DNA of 64,000 bases from Lentisphaera marina (GTDB lineage: Bacteria > Verrucomicrobiota > Lentisphaeria > Lentisphaerales > Lentisphaeraceae): assembly GCF_028745505.1 (NCBI RefSeq), contig NZ_JAQZZL010000001.1, positions 186,001-250,000 of the forward strand, in the 5' to 3' direction. Below the pieces are notes generated by a model. It ran no database searches. It saw only the letters and a list, made by a program, of their open reading frames with translations, and was not told the DNA's origin. How positions within the stretch are numbered: position 1 is the first letter of the stretch; the number at the start of each line of letters is the position of its first letter. Shown here in pieces: positions 8,209 through 16,725 of this stretch. A program made the translations under genes and the position numbers.

Positions 8209-9396
8209 ATGAAAAAAACTGTTGATGATGTAAACTTCGAAGGTAAAAGAACTTTTATCCGTTGTGATTTTAACGTTCCTGTAGTTGATGGTGCAATCAG
8301 TAATGATCTGCGTATTGTCTCTGCTCTTCCAACAATCAAAAAAGTACTTGCTGATGGCGGCCGCGCCGTTCTCGCTTCACACATGGGTCGTCCAAAAGGC
8401 CAACGTGATGAAAAATTCAGCCTCAAACTCGTTGCTGAGCGCCTTACAGAACTTCTCGATCAAGATGTAAAACTTTTAAATGACTGCTTTGGTTCAGATG
8501 TTGAAGCTGCAGTTAATGCTCTCGAAAACGGCCAAGTTGTGCTTCTCGAAAACGTTCGTTTCCACGCTTCTGAAACTTCAAAAGATTCTGCTGACATTGA
8601 AGCAATGGCTGCGGAATTCGCAAAATTCACCGACATCTTTGTTGGCGATGCTTTTGGTTCAGCTCACCGTGCTCACGCATCGGTAGTTGGTCTTTCTAAG
8701 CACGTAGAAGCTGTATCTGGTTACCTCATGGCGAAAGAGCTTGAGTACTTCGGTAAAGTTCTTGAATCACCCGAAAAGCCTGTTGTCGCTATTCTTGGCG
8801 GTGCTAAGGTTTCTGATAAAATCATGCTTATCGAAAATATGCTCGACAAAGTTGATAAAGTTATTGTCGGCGGTGGCATGGCTTACACTTTCCAATATGC
8901 ACAAGGTCGTGACGTTGGTAATTCACTCCTCGAAAAAGACAAAGCTGAGCTTGCTCTTTCACTCATCGAAAAAGCTAAAGCTAAAGGCGTTGAGCTAATT
9001 CTTCCGGTTGATACAGTTATTGCTGACGATTTTTCTGCCGATGCAAACACAGAAGTTGTTTCTGGCGATATCAAAGCTGGCTGGGAAGGTATTGACGTTG
9101 GTCCTGCTGCTGTTGAACAATTCTCTGCTGCTGTAGCTGATGCTAAAGTTGTAGTTTGGAATGGTCCTTTGGGTGTATTTGAAATCGAACCTTTCTCACA
9201 CGGCACACGCGGTATGGGTGAAGTTCTTGCTAAGTCATCTGCGACAACAATTATTGGTGGTGGCGATACTGCTTCAGCAGTTGTTAAATTTGACATTGCC
9301 GATCAAATGTCTCACATCTCTACTGGTGGCGGTGCATCTCTCGAGCTTCTCGAAGGTAAAGTTCTTCCAGGTGTTGATTGCTTAAACGAAAAATAA
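8209..9396 (+). CDS. pgk: Phosphoglycerate kinase
   Basis: A 395-residue protein, the usual bacterial length. It transfers phosphate from 1,3-bisphosphoglycerate to ADP in glycolysis, in the cytoplasm. The N-terminal substrate motif RCDFNVP (about residues 19-25), the HMGRPKG loop, the hinge/nucleotide motif GGAKVSDK and the C-terminal GGGDTASAV glycine loop are all present. Shine-Dalgarno GGAG is 8 bases before the ATG. It is monocistronic, with its own extended -10 candidate and a strong terminator. Codon use is more biased than in its neighbours, as expected for a highly expressed gene. No other glycolytic gene is adjacent. Confidence 0.98.
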   Translation: MKKTVDDVNFEGKRTFIRCDFNVPVVDGAISNDLRIVSALPTIKKVLADGGRAVLASHMGRPKGQRDEKFSLKLVAERLTELLDQDVKLLNDCFGSDVEAAVNALENGQVVLLENVRFHASETSKDSADIEAMAAEFAKFTDIFVGDAFGSAHRAHASVVGLSKHVEAVSGYLMAKELEYFGKVLESPEKPVVAILGGAKVSDKIMLIENMLDKVDKVIVGGGMAYTFQYAQGRDVGNSLLEKDKAELALSLIEKAKAKGVELILPVDTVIADDFSADANTEVVSGDIKAGWEGIDVGPAAVEQFSAAVADAKVVVWNGPLGVFEIEPFSHGTRGMGEVLAKSSATTIIGGGDTASAVVKFDIADQMSHISTGGGASLELLEGKVLPGVDCLNEK

Positions 9397-9413
9397 TCGT
9401 CTAAACAATCCCC

Positions 9414-9449
9414 AAAAAAGCCACTGATGCAAATCAGTGGCTTTTTTTT
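9414..9449 (+). terminator. Intrinsic terminator of pgk
   Basis: Stem GCCACTGAT/ATCAGTGGC with a GCAA tetraloop, flanked by six A's and eight T's. It is 17 bases after the pgk stop and could also serve the convergent pirin gene. Confidence 0.9.
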
Positions 9450-9466
9450 ATGACTTTAGACTATCA

Positions 9467-10162
9467 TCAAGCCATATTAAACAAGAGAATTTCCGAGTTA
9501 TTTAAAGCTGTAATATTAATTTCTTGAGCTTTCTCAAAACTCACCCCATCTCCAGATCTTAATTCATGACCACATATATTAACAGAGCCTTTAGCTACCT
9601 GTAGCCAAAGTTGGCGATTTGATTGCAGCTCATAATCCAAACTATGCTCTGCCTCCAATTCCGTGGCATAGAATTTCACGTCTTGTGCAATCCTAAATGA
9701 ATTGTTTTCTCCCAAAGGAGAGGCTATCAACTGCCATTGATTTAAGCGTCCTTCAGGTGGAAACTTTTTTTGCTCATAACGCGGCTCTAAGCCTTTTTCA
9801 TTTGGTAGGACCCAAATTTGATAGAGGTGAACTGCTTCAGACTCAGAAGCATTAAACTCACTATGACGAACACCACTACCTGCACTCATATACTGAATCT
9901 CACCATGGCTAATCACTCCACCGTGCCCCATGGAGTCTTCGTGCTTTATTTTACCTGATAAAACATAGGTCAAAATCTCCGCATCCTGATGCGGATGCAT
10001 TCCGAAGCCCTGCCCAGGTTCGACAAGATCTTCATTCAACACTCTCAAAGATCCAAAGCGCATCGCTCTTGGATTATAATATTCACCAAAAGAAAAACTA
10101 TGTTTGGCTTCTAACCAATCATGATTAACATGTCCCCGATCTTCTGCTCTATGAATTTTCAT
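9467..10162 (-). CDS. Pirin family protein (YhhW-like, bicupin)
   Basis: A 231-residue protein from the ATG at 10162, chosen because GGAG lies 7 bases upstream; an in-frame TTG at 10174 lacks such a site. The N-terminal cupin has the pirin metal-ligand motif GMHPHQDAE, a further His in GVRHSEF, and FGSLRVLNED. The C-terminal cupin is about residues 140-231. Members of the family are Fe-dependent quercetinase-like or redox-sensing proteins; the cellular role is uncertain. It is the second gene of a doxX-pirin operon (14-base gap) running divergently from a LysR regulator, a common arrangement in which the LysR protein controls the pair. Confidence 0.9.
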   Translation of the reverse strand: MKIHRAEDRGHVNHDWLEAKHSFSFGEYYNPRAMRFGSLRVLNEDLVEPGQGFGMHPHQDAEILTYVLSGKIKHEDSMGHGGVISHGEIQYMSAGSGVRHSEFNASESEAVHLYQIWVLPNEKGLEPRYEQKKFPPEGRLNQWQLIASPLGENNSFRIAQDVKFYATELEAEHSLDYELQSNRQLWLQVAKGSVNICGHELRSGDGVSFEKAQEINITALNNSEILLFNMA

Positions 10163-10176
10163 CTTATACTCCAAAA

Positions 10177-10635
10177 TTAGTTTTCTAACTTTTTGTGGAT
10201 GATATTATCTAGCGACCACTTACCCGCTCCACTGACGAGTAAACTCAGCATCATGCCAATATAGAGAAGGTGAAATTCAAAGCCCTCGCCTTCTTGATTC
10301 CCGAACCAATTCATGAAGAAACCATTTGCCCAGTGCATTTTCAAAGCACCTAACATTATAATGGTATGACTCGCCGCCACAAACCTTGTCCCTACTCCAC
10401 TCACTAACATCAAAGCTCCTAGTGATTCACCGATAATAACTAAGAATGCCACTAACCATGGAAGTCCTCCAGCTCCGGTCATAAAGTTCATGGTGCCTTC
10501 AAAGCCATGGCCTCCGAACCATCCAAATGCTTTTTGCGCACCATGAGGGAATATCACCACAGCAGCCATCACCCTAATTATAAGTGCTGCAAATTTGTCG
10601 TCAGTTTTTAAAAATTTTTCGATTAACTTTTTCAT
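10177..10635 (-). CDS. DoxX family membrane protein
   Basis: A 152-residue protein from the ATG at 10635, which has AAGGAA at good spacing; a TTG two codons earlier is less likely. Four hydrophobic segments are visible: IIRVMAAVVIFPHGAQKAF, PWLVAFLVIIGESLGALMLV, the VAASHTIIMLGAL region, and LLYIGMMLSLLVSGAGKWSLD. The HGAQK and ES-containing helices are typical of the DoxX/SURF4 fold. Such proteins are often linked to redox or oxidative-stress genes. It is first in the operon with the pirin gene and is divergent from the LysR gene. Confidence 0.9.
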   Translation of the reverse strand: MKKLIEKFLKTDDKFAALIIRVMAAVVIFPHGAQKAFGWFGGHGFEGTMNFMTGAGGLPWLVAFLVIIGESLGALMLVSGVGTRFVAASHTIIMLGALKMHWANGFFMNWFGNQEGEGFEFHLLYIGMMLSLLVSGAGKWSLDNIIHKKLEN

Positions 10636-10740
10636 TTTCAATTTCCTTATTTATTTGTTGAAACTGACTAAAGGTAACCAGGCTTTGATATAAAGTAAAT
10701 ATATGTAATATTTAGGATAAACATAAATAATTTTTATATC

Positions 10741-11616
10741 ATGACTTTAGAACAAATTCATATCCTCAAAACCGTTGTCGAAGAAGGCAGCTTCCGCGCT
10801 GCTGCCGATAAACTTTGGAAAACTCAACCAGCAGTTAGCATTGCAGTCAGTAAATTAGAGAAGGAACTTGGCATTCAACTGTTTGATCGCGGTCATCGCA
10901 GCACAAAACTCAGTGCTCAGGGCCAACGCATTTATGAATATGCTGAACAAATGCTTTACAACGTACAAGAAATCACTGATTTGAGTCAATACCTCAACAA
11001 TCAACACGAAGAAGAAATTTCAATTGCCATTGATACCATTTGCCCTCTAAGTACGCTTTTGGCACTCTTGAAGAACTTCTTTATTAGCTACCCCAAGACA
11101 CGACTAAAACTCAATTTTGAAGTTTTGGGTGGCACCATGGAGCGCCTTGAACAAGACGAAGCTCACATCGTCATTTCCAATCTTGAAAGCCCCAGTTTTT
11201 CCCTTGATAGAATTCTTCTTTGGGACATCGAAATGATTCCCGTATGCGCTCCTCAGACACTTATACTCAATAAAGATAAGTACATCTCTAAAATGGAACT
11301 TAGAAAATCTCCACAGATCATTATACCTGAGACTTCCAAAGAACGGAGTCATTCAAAAACTTTACTCCAAGGTGGGCAACGCCATTATGTTTCTGATCTC
11401 GAGATCAAAAAAGAAATGCTTCTGGCAGGCTTAGGCTGGGGAAGCATGCCTAAACACAAAATAACAAAAGAGTTAAGCGCCGGTCTTCTGATCTCATTTG
11501 AAAGCGATCAGATTCATTCTATATCTAAACCCTTTTACGCTTGCCGAAGCCAAGATAAACTCCATGGCCCAGTCAGTTCCGCATTATGGGAACAACTGCA
11601 CTATCTCAATAACTAA
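10741..11616 (+). CDS. LysR family transcriptional regulator
   Basis: A 291-residue protein. The N-terminal winged helix-turn-helix (about residues 1-60: ILKTVVEEGSFRAAADKLWKTQPAVSIAVSKLEKELG) is classical LysR, followed by a linker helix and a periplasmic-binding-protein-like effector domain (about 90-290). It is divergent from the doxX-pirin operon across a 105-bp AT-rich gap, so it very probably controls that operon and itself. The effector is unknown. No strong Shine-Dalgarno site precedes the ATG, which could mean a short leader or weak translation, as is common for regulators. It converges on ridA with only 4 bases between stops. Confidence 0.93.
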   Translation: MTLEQIHILKTVVEEGSFRAAADKLWKTQPAVSIAVSKLEKELGIQLFDRGHRSTKLSAQGQRIYEYAEQMLYNVQEITDLSQYLNNQHEEEISIAIDTICPLSTLLALLKNFFISYPKTRLKLNFEVLGGTMERLEQDEAHIVISNLESPSFSLDRILLWDIEMIPVCAPQTLILNKDKYISKMELRKSPQIIIPETSKERSHSKTLLQGGQRHYVSDLEIKKEMLLAGLGWGSMPKHKITKELSAGLLISFESDQIHSISKPFYACRSQDKLHGPVSSALWEQLHYLNN

Positions 11617-11620
11617 ATAC

Positions 11621-12001
11621 TTAACGCTTTGCGATCACCGCAATTTCCACTAAAGATTGCATCGGCAAAGATGCGACACCAACGGCAAAACGCGCTGGCT
11701 TGGGTTCTGCCGAAAAGTACTTGACATAGATTTCATTAACTTCTGAAAAGTCATCCATATTGGTCAAAAACACCTCTGCTCTTACCACATCGCTATACTT
11801 TAATTCAGCAGCATTTAAAATGGCACCAATATTTTTCATAACCTGCTCAGTTTGAGCCTCTATCCCACCTTCAACAATAGATCCTAGCTGGGGATCGAGG
11901 GGGATTTGCCCCGACACAAAAACTAAATCACCCAAATCAATGGCTTGTGAATAAGGGCCGATGGCTCCTGGAGCCTCTGATGTTTGAACTTTCTTTTTCA
12001 T
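11621..12001 (-). CDS. ridA: RidA family reactive intermediate/imine deaminase
   Basis: A 126-residue protein of standard length. It contains GPYSQAI, VFVSGQIPLDP and the C-terminal ARFAVGVASLPMQSLVEIAVIA, with the substrate-binding Arg and catalytic Glu positions of the RidA/YjgF family. It hydrolyses reactive enamine/imine intermediates such as 2-aminoacrylate, protecting PLP enzymes, in the cytoplasm as a trimer. GGAG precedes the ATG. It is the second gene after surE (11-base gap), and that pair is likely one transcript. Confidence 0.93.
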   Translation of the reverse strand: MKKKVQTSEAPGAIGPYSQAIDLGDLVFVSGQIPLDPQLGSIVEGGIEAQTEQVMKNIGAILNAAELKYSDVVRAEVFLTNMDDFSEVNEIYVKYFSAEPKPARFAVGVASLPMQSLVEIAVIAKR

Positions 12002-12012
12002 GACTTCTCCAA

Positions 12013-12789
12013 CTATAAATTAATTTTATCCTGTCCCAAAACTCGAATATCCAGTTTGGCCACACTCACATTCCCTTGGGCAATGATATTCACATCGGCA
12101 TCTGGTCGCGGATCTAAATCATGCTTTTGCAGGTTATGCCCGTAGTTCCCACCTGCTTTTTTCTCAAATAAACTTCCGTAAAAACTATGGCCTAAGTAAG
12201 CAGCCTCTAAACTCCAATCTTCAGCTAAGTCCTGTGGCATTTCTATTTGCCAAGTTACTGGTTCAGATAAAAAATCGTCGCGCTTCATGATTTTTTCTTT
12301 GATTTCAGTCATGATCGCTTTCACTTCTCTACGTATTTGCTTCTCTTCTTCTTCGTTGAAGTAACGCTCATTCGACCAACGATGATAAGTTTCTGCCGCC
12401 ATTCTTCTTGAAAGAGACAGAGCTGGAATTCCAGCGATATTCGCTTCAAGGCATGCACCTACTGTGCCAGAAGAAAGAATGTAGCTAACGCCACAGTTAT
12501 AACCTATATTAATACCACTGATCACTAAGTCTGGTTTCTCTTCACCTAGGTGATAAACACCAAAATTGACACAATCGGCGGGTTTCCCCGACACAACACA
12601 AGCCTTTACTCCTGCTATTTCAGTTTCAGTACTCTCTAAAACTTCAAAACGGCTGATGCTTTTTCCCGTCCAAGACTGCTCTTCTTTGGGGACAACAATT
12701 TGCAAATCTCCCATGCCTTTCAATTCTTCTAACAAATACTCCAAAAGTGGCGAATCTTGGCTATCGTCATTTGTTACTAATATTCTCAT
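12013..12789 (-). CDS. surE: 5'/3'-nucleotidase SurE
   Basis: A 258-residue protein if started at the ATG of MRILVTNDD at 12789. The longest frame begins 19 codons earlier at a TTG, but SurE proteins normally start directly at this strand. Metal and active-site motifs are NDD (residues 7-9), WTGKS, ISGINIGYN and SSGTVGACLEA. It removes phosphate from nucleoside monophosphates. It departs from the usual NDDG at residue 10 (Ser instead of Gly), which is tolerated in some homologues. It is upstream of ridA in the same direction. Confidence 0.88.
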   Translation of the reverse strand: MRILVTNDDSQDSPLLEYLLEELKGMGDLQIVVPKEEQSWTGKSISRFEVLESTETEIAGVKACVVSGKPADCVNFGVYHLGEEKPDLVISGINIGYNCGVSYILSSGTVGACLEANIAGIPALSLSRRMAAETYHRWSNERYFNEEEEKQIRREVKAIMTEIKEKIMKRDDFLSEPVTWQIEMPQDLAEDWSLEAAYLGHSFYGSLFEKKAGGNYGHNLQKHDLDPRPDADVNIIAQGNVSVAKLDIRVLGQDKINL

Positions 12790-12991
12790 TTTCAAACCCG
12801 TTTCATTATGCATTTTTTCAACTCTAAAATGCGCTGTTTTTTGCAAGTTTCAATTGCCCTTAATTTTCCTTACAAAATCATGGAAAACGCCTTGATTGAT
12901 AGTGATTAAAGATTATGTTCTTGCCGATTTTAATAGCTCAATTGAGCAAAATTTTAACTCATTTAAGAATATTTATTTAAAGGATTTCACT

Positions 12992-13294
12992 ATGACGAAA
13001 CGTGACCTCGTAGTTCGCATCGCCGACGAATCAAAATTGAATCAACAAGAAGTGATGAATGTTGTTCAAAAGACTCTTGACTACATCACCAACGAACTTG
13101 CTGCAGGCAGAAATGTAGAACTTCGTAACTTCGGTGTTTTTGAACTTAAAGTTAGAAAGCAGCGCATCGGTCGTAATCCTAATAAACCAGAGAACGAAGT
13201 GCCAATTCCTGAGCGCGTAGTTGTTAAGTTCAAATCTGGTAAAGTCATGAAAGAAAAAGTATCTACTATTTCTCCAGAAGATATCGAAGCTTAA
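12992..13294 (+). CDS. HU/IHF family DNA-binding protein
   Basis: A 100-residue protein starting at the ATG at 12992, chosen because AAAGGA lies 7 bases upstream and HU proteins begin MTKRDLV. An in-frame extension of 32 codons upstream has no family similarity. The DNA-binding arm GVFELKVRKQRIGRNPNKPENEVPIP is present, with NFG and the RVVVKFKSGK strand. It bends and compacts DNA as a dimer. A short acidic tail (SPEDIEA) follows. The gene has its own terminator. HU and IHF cannot be separated with confidence from this sequence. Confidence 0.93.
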   Translation: MTKRDLVVRIADESKLNQQEVMNVVQKTLDYITNELAAGRNVELRNFGVFELKVRKQRIGRNPNKPENEVPIPERVVVKFKSGKVMKEKVSTISPEDIEA

Positions 13295-13312
13295 TCCAAA
13301 GCACATGACTAT

Positions 13313-13338
13313 AAGGCCGGCTTCAGCCGGCCTTTTTT
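13313..13338 (+). terminator. Intrinsic terminator of the HU gene
   Basis: GC-rich stem AAGGCCGGCT/AGCCGGCCTT followed by T's, 18 bases after the HU stop codon. Confidence 0.9.
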
Positions 13339-13365
13339 GTATTAATTATTCAAGCGAGTAAAACT

Positions 13366-15141
13366 ATGAAAAGAACACACCAATGCGGAAATCTCCGCCC
13401 CGAAAATAAAGATCAAGAAGTCATTCTCTCTGGCTGGATTAAAAGTCGTCGCGACTTAGGCGGACTCATTTTCCTCGACCTACGCGACCGTTCCGGTTTC
13501 GTTCAAGTCAACATCGAACCAGATGCTGGCGAAGCACTCATGACGCTTGGTAACTCACTCCGTGAAGAATGGGTTATCAGTGTAAAAGGTACAGTTCGTT
13601 GCCGCCCAGAAAGTATGGTCAACAAAAAACTCCCTACTGGTGGAGTTGAAGTCGTTGTCCAAAAACTTAAGATCGAAAACAAGGCTCGTCCCATGCCTTT
13701 CAATCTCGATGATGACAAAGTCAACGAAGAAATGCGCTTGCGTTATCGCTACCTCGATTTCCGTCGCCCTGCCCTCACAGAAAAAATGGTTCTTCGTCAC
13801 CGCATCACAAAAACTATTCGCGATCACTTTGATGACCATAATTTCCTAGAAATCGAAACTCCAATTCTTTCTAAAAGTACACCCGAAGGTGCTCGAGATT
13901 ACCTCGTCCCAAGTCGTGTTCACCCAGGTCAGTTCTACGCACTTCCCCAAGCACCTCAGCAATACAAGCAGTTGCTCATGGTCGGTGGTCTCGAACGCTA
14001 CTTCCAAATTGCCCGCTGTTTCCGCGATGAAGATTTGCGCGCTGATCGCCAACCAGAGTTCACACAAGTCGACCTAGAAATGTCCTTCATTGATGAAGAA
14101 GATATTTACTCTTTACTCGAAAGTCTGATGAGCCGTATCATGAAAGAAGTTAAGGGCGTTGACATCCCGACCCCTTTCCCACGCCTCGATTATTTCGAAG
14201 CAATGACTCGCTACGGTAGCGACAAGCCCGACACACGTTTTGGCATGGAGCTCATCAACCTTGAACCCGCACTCAAAAATTCTGAGTTCAAAGTTTTTGC
14301 AGACACACTCGCAAATGGTGGTCGCATTGGCGCTATCAACGTGAAAGGTGGCAACAAATTCGCTACTAATAAAACGATCAAAGAGTGGACGGCGCACGCC
14401 CAACTCTACGGAGCTAAGGGTCTCGCCACTATTCAAGTTAAAGAAGATGGTAGCTGGAAAAGCTCGATCACTAAATTCTTAACTGAAGATGAAGTCCAAG
14501 CTATTACAGAAACGGCCAACTTAGAAGTTGATGATGTCTTGCTCATTGCTGCAGATAGCTTCACAACTTTTTGCGAAGTCCTCGGCCAACTTCGCCTGCA
14601 TATTGCTAAGCAGACAGAAATGATTCCTGAAGATCAGTGGAATTACCTTTGGGTTACCGATTTCCCTCTCCTCGTCCAAGACGAAGAAACTCAAGAATGG
14701 CACGCCATGCACCACCCCTTCACGGCTCCTCATGAAGCGGATCGCGACAAAATGCAAAGTGACCGCGGCTCCATCAGAGCTCGCGCTTACGACTTAGTCC
14801 TCAATGGCTGTGAACTTGGCGGTGGCTCAATTCGTATTCACGATACACAGCTCCAATCTGAAATGTTTGATGCTCTTGGTATCAGTGAAGAAGAAGCCCA
14901 GCACCAATTTGGCCATATTCTTGATGCTCTTGCCTTTGGCGCTCCCCCTCATGGCGGTTTAGCTCTTGGGCTTGACCGTATGGTGATGCTCCTTACTGGT
15001 GCAAGTTCACTTCGCGAAGTCATCCCCTTTCCGAAGACTGCTAAAGCATCTTGCCTCATGACTCAATCACCTTCTCCGGTGAGCGATGATCAGCTTGAAG
15101 AGCTTTCCATCAAAACGGCAGTGAAAGAAAAGAGCGAATAA
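13366..15141 (+). CDS. aspS: Aspartyl-tRNA synthetase
   Basis: A 591-residue protein, the bacterial-type length. It has an N-terminal OB-fold anticodon-binding domain (about 1-110), the class II motif 1 region, motif 2 (FRDEDLRADRQPEFTQVD), a GAD insertion domain (about 290-410) and motif 3 (GLALGLDRMVMLLTG). It charges tRNA-Asp in the cytoplasm. Whether it also charges tRNA-Asn cannot be decided; no gatCAB genes are in the window. It stands as a single gene with a strong downstream terminator. Confidence 0.98.
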   Translation: MKRTHQCGNLRPENKDQEVILSGWIKSRRDLGGLIFLDLRDRSGFVQVNIEPDAGEALMTLGNSLREEWVISVKGTVRCRPESMVNKKLPTGGVEVVVQKLKIENKARPMPFNLDDDKVNEEMRLRYRYLDFRRPALTEKMVLRHRITKTIRDHFDDHNFLEIETPILSKSTPEGARDYLVPSRVHPGQFYALPQAPQQYKQLLMVGGLERYFQIARCFRDEDLRADRQPEFTQVDLEMSFIDEEDIYSLLESLMSRIMKEVKGVDIPTPFPRLDYFEAMTRYGSDKPDTRFGMELINLEPALKNSEFKVFADTLANGGRIGAINVKGGNKFATNKTIKEWTAHAQLYGAKGLATIQVKEDGSWKSSITKFLTEDEVQAITETANLEVDDVLLIAADSFTTFCEVLGQLRLHIAKQTEMIPEDQWNYLWVTDFPLLVQDEETQEWHAMHHPFTAPHEADRDKMQSDRGSIRARAYDLVLNGCELGGGSIRIHDTQLQSEMFDALGISEEEAQHQFGHILDALAFGAPPHGGLALGLDRMVMLLTGASSLREVIPFPKTAKASCLMTQSPSPVSDDQLEELSIKTAVKEKSE

Positions 15142-15161
15142 GCCCTTCTTTCACCCATTAA

Positions 15162-15198
15162 AAAAAGGCTTTTGTGAACTTCGCAAAAGCCTTTTTAT
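15162..15198 (+). terminator. Intrinsic terminator of aspS
   Basis: Stem AAGGCTTTTG/CAAAAGCCTT with a 9-base loop followed by five T's, about 20 bases after the aspS stop. It also ends just downstream of the convergent Cys-rich gene. Confidence 0.85.
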
Positions 15199-15216
15199 TA
15201 AAAAATTTAGTCTTGT

Positions 15217-15366
15217 TTATTTAGCGGCACATGGTCCACATTCACACGATCCACCCGTACAGGCACAAACACCACCATCACTACCCGAACAAGTACATCC
15301 TGGATCACTACTCGAACAAGCCCATACAGAGCACAGAACAGCTCCAATCATTATTAATTTTTTCAT
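15217..15366 (-). CDS. Cysteine-rich small predicted lipoprotein (49 aa)
   Basis: The frame starts MKKLIMIGAVLCSVWAC, a short lipoprotein-type signal with VWAC as a plausible lipobox (Cys17). The mature part is only about 33 residues with three CxC pairs (CTC, CAC, CEC) and a GPC, rich in Gly and Ser, ending CAAK. Shine-Dalgarno AAGGAG lies upstream of the ATG. The CxC pattern recalls metallothioneins or thiol-rich surface peptides; metal binding is inference. It lies between aspS (convergent) and a 463-bp gene-poor gap. It is shorter than 60 residues, so simple gene callers may miss it. Confidence 0.65.
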   Translation of the reverse strand: MKKLIMIGAVLCSVWACSSSDPGCTCSGSDGGVCACTGGSCECGPCAAK

Positions 15367-15829
15367 ATCATACTCCTTATTTTTCATAATCTAAAACTTC
15401 GCCACACTTAATCCAAATTTATTTGCCAAGTTTACTATTAATCTAGCGATGAATTAGATTTACTTTTGAGTGCTGAAAGCACGGTATAAACAGCTTAGCT
15501 CGTGAGATCTAGGTATATGTGAAACAAAAAACACGGGTTCTGAAGGAGCGACATAGTCGCTCTAAGCCATACTTACAGCATTCATAATATGACCATATAC
15601 ATTATTACCCCAAGGCTTACACTATTGGGCTAAGATGAATCTTGCTTTCAGCTTTATAATAAACTAGTAAAAATCAAGGGCAGTATTTCCTCAAAAAATA
15701 AACTTGCTAGATTAATAGCTTAATTTCAATCAAATCCGGGGTGCCCAAATATCAATATTTGCGCAATTCGCACTTACTATCAAATTTTATTTATTGCATT
15801 AAGTTTCCCTAATTAAATTTGGAGATTTC
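15367..15829. other. Gene-poor region
   Basis: No convincing coding frame is seen. It contains a short hairpin, GAGCGAC/GTCGCTC, around 15546-15562, with no T-run after it. It probably holds the promoters of the Cys-rich gene (minus) and the MtfA-like gene (plus). Confidence 0.5.
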
Positions 15830-16642
15830 ATGGCGACCTTAATAAGTATCACAATTATAGCTCTTGCTTTAGCACTAGGAATCCCTCTTTATAAAAAGAG
15901 CAAACGCCGTAAACTCATGTCATCTCCTGTCCCCCCAGAATGGGAGATTTTTTTACATGAAGAAGTCCCATACTTGGACAAACTTACCAACAAAGACCGT
16001 ACAAAACTCTGGAGTCTCATCCACATTTTCCTAGACGAAGTAGAATTCATACCCTGCCAAGACCTCGTCATGAGTGATCGAATTCGAGTTGCGATTGCCG
16101 CGCAAGCCTGCTTACTCACACTCAACAACCCTACACAGAAACATTTTAATTCGCTCAATACGATCTACGTCTATCCCGATGCATTTAAGTCTAATGTGGA
16201 AGAGAACCAAGGTTCTTTCATTTCTAGCGAAGAATCCATTCGACTTGGTCAATCTATTCGAGGTAGCATTGTCTTGTCATGGAATAGCTGCCGCCAAGGA
16301 GCATCCAACTATCATGATGGTCAAAATGTTGTCTTCCATGAATTTGCCCACCAACTCGACCAAGAACACGGCAGCGCGGATGGAGTTCCTATTTTACAAG
16401 AAAGCTCCGCCTATTTGGACTGGGGGAAAATCATGTACAAAAAATTCTTATGGCTTAGAGAGAAGAAAAAAAGACATCAAGATACGCTCATCGATCCTTA
16501 TGGCGCTCTTAATGAAGCCGAATTTTTTGCAGTCTGTACTGAGTGTTTTTTCGAAAAGCCCAAGCAACTCAAGAAGAAGCATCCAAATATTTACCGAGTC
16601 ATGCAGAACTATTATGGTTTAGATCCAATTAGCTTAATCTAA
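15830..16642 (+). CDS. MtfA-like zinc metallopeptidase
   Basis: A 270-residue protein close in length to E. coli MtfA. The zinc motif HEFAHQLD (H170, E171, H174) is followed by an acidic segment with further potential ligands. An N-terminal TM helix (about residues 4-20) precedes a basic stretch (KKSKRRK), so it is membrane-anchored with the catalytic part likely cytoplasmic. In enterobacteria MtfA binds Mlc and affects glucose uptake; whether that role applies here is unknown. Shine-Dalgarno GGAG is 7 bases before the ATG. Confidence 0.88.
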   Translation: MATLISITIIALALALGIPLYKKSKRRKLMSSPVPPEWEIFLHEEVPYLDKLTNKDRTKLWSLIHIFLDEVEFIPCQDLVMSDRIRVAIAAQACLLTLNNPTQKHFNSLNTIYVYPDAFKSNVEENQGSFISSEESIRLGQSIRGSIVLSWNSCRQGASNYHDGQNVVFHEFAHQLDQEHGSADGVPILQESSAYLDWGKIMYKKFLWLREKKKRHQDTLIDPYGALNEAEFFAVCTECFFEKPKQLKKKHPNIYRVMQNYYGLDPISLI

Positions 16643-16725
16643 TTTTTTGTGAAATTTTGTAACTTTAGAACGAATATTCCGCTACTCAATACGTTTAGTT
16701 TAGAAAAAACCATACAGGAAATTTT

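Noticed and set aside
8883-9296. Minus-strand 137-codon frame inside pgk
   Set aside because: Shadow of pgk caused by its strong codon bias.
12896-12991. N-terminal extension of the HU protein
   Set aside because: No similarity to HU before MTKRDLV, and the good ribosome site belongs to the ATG at 12992.
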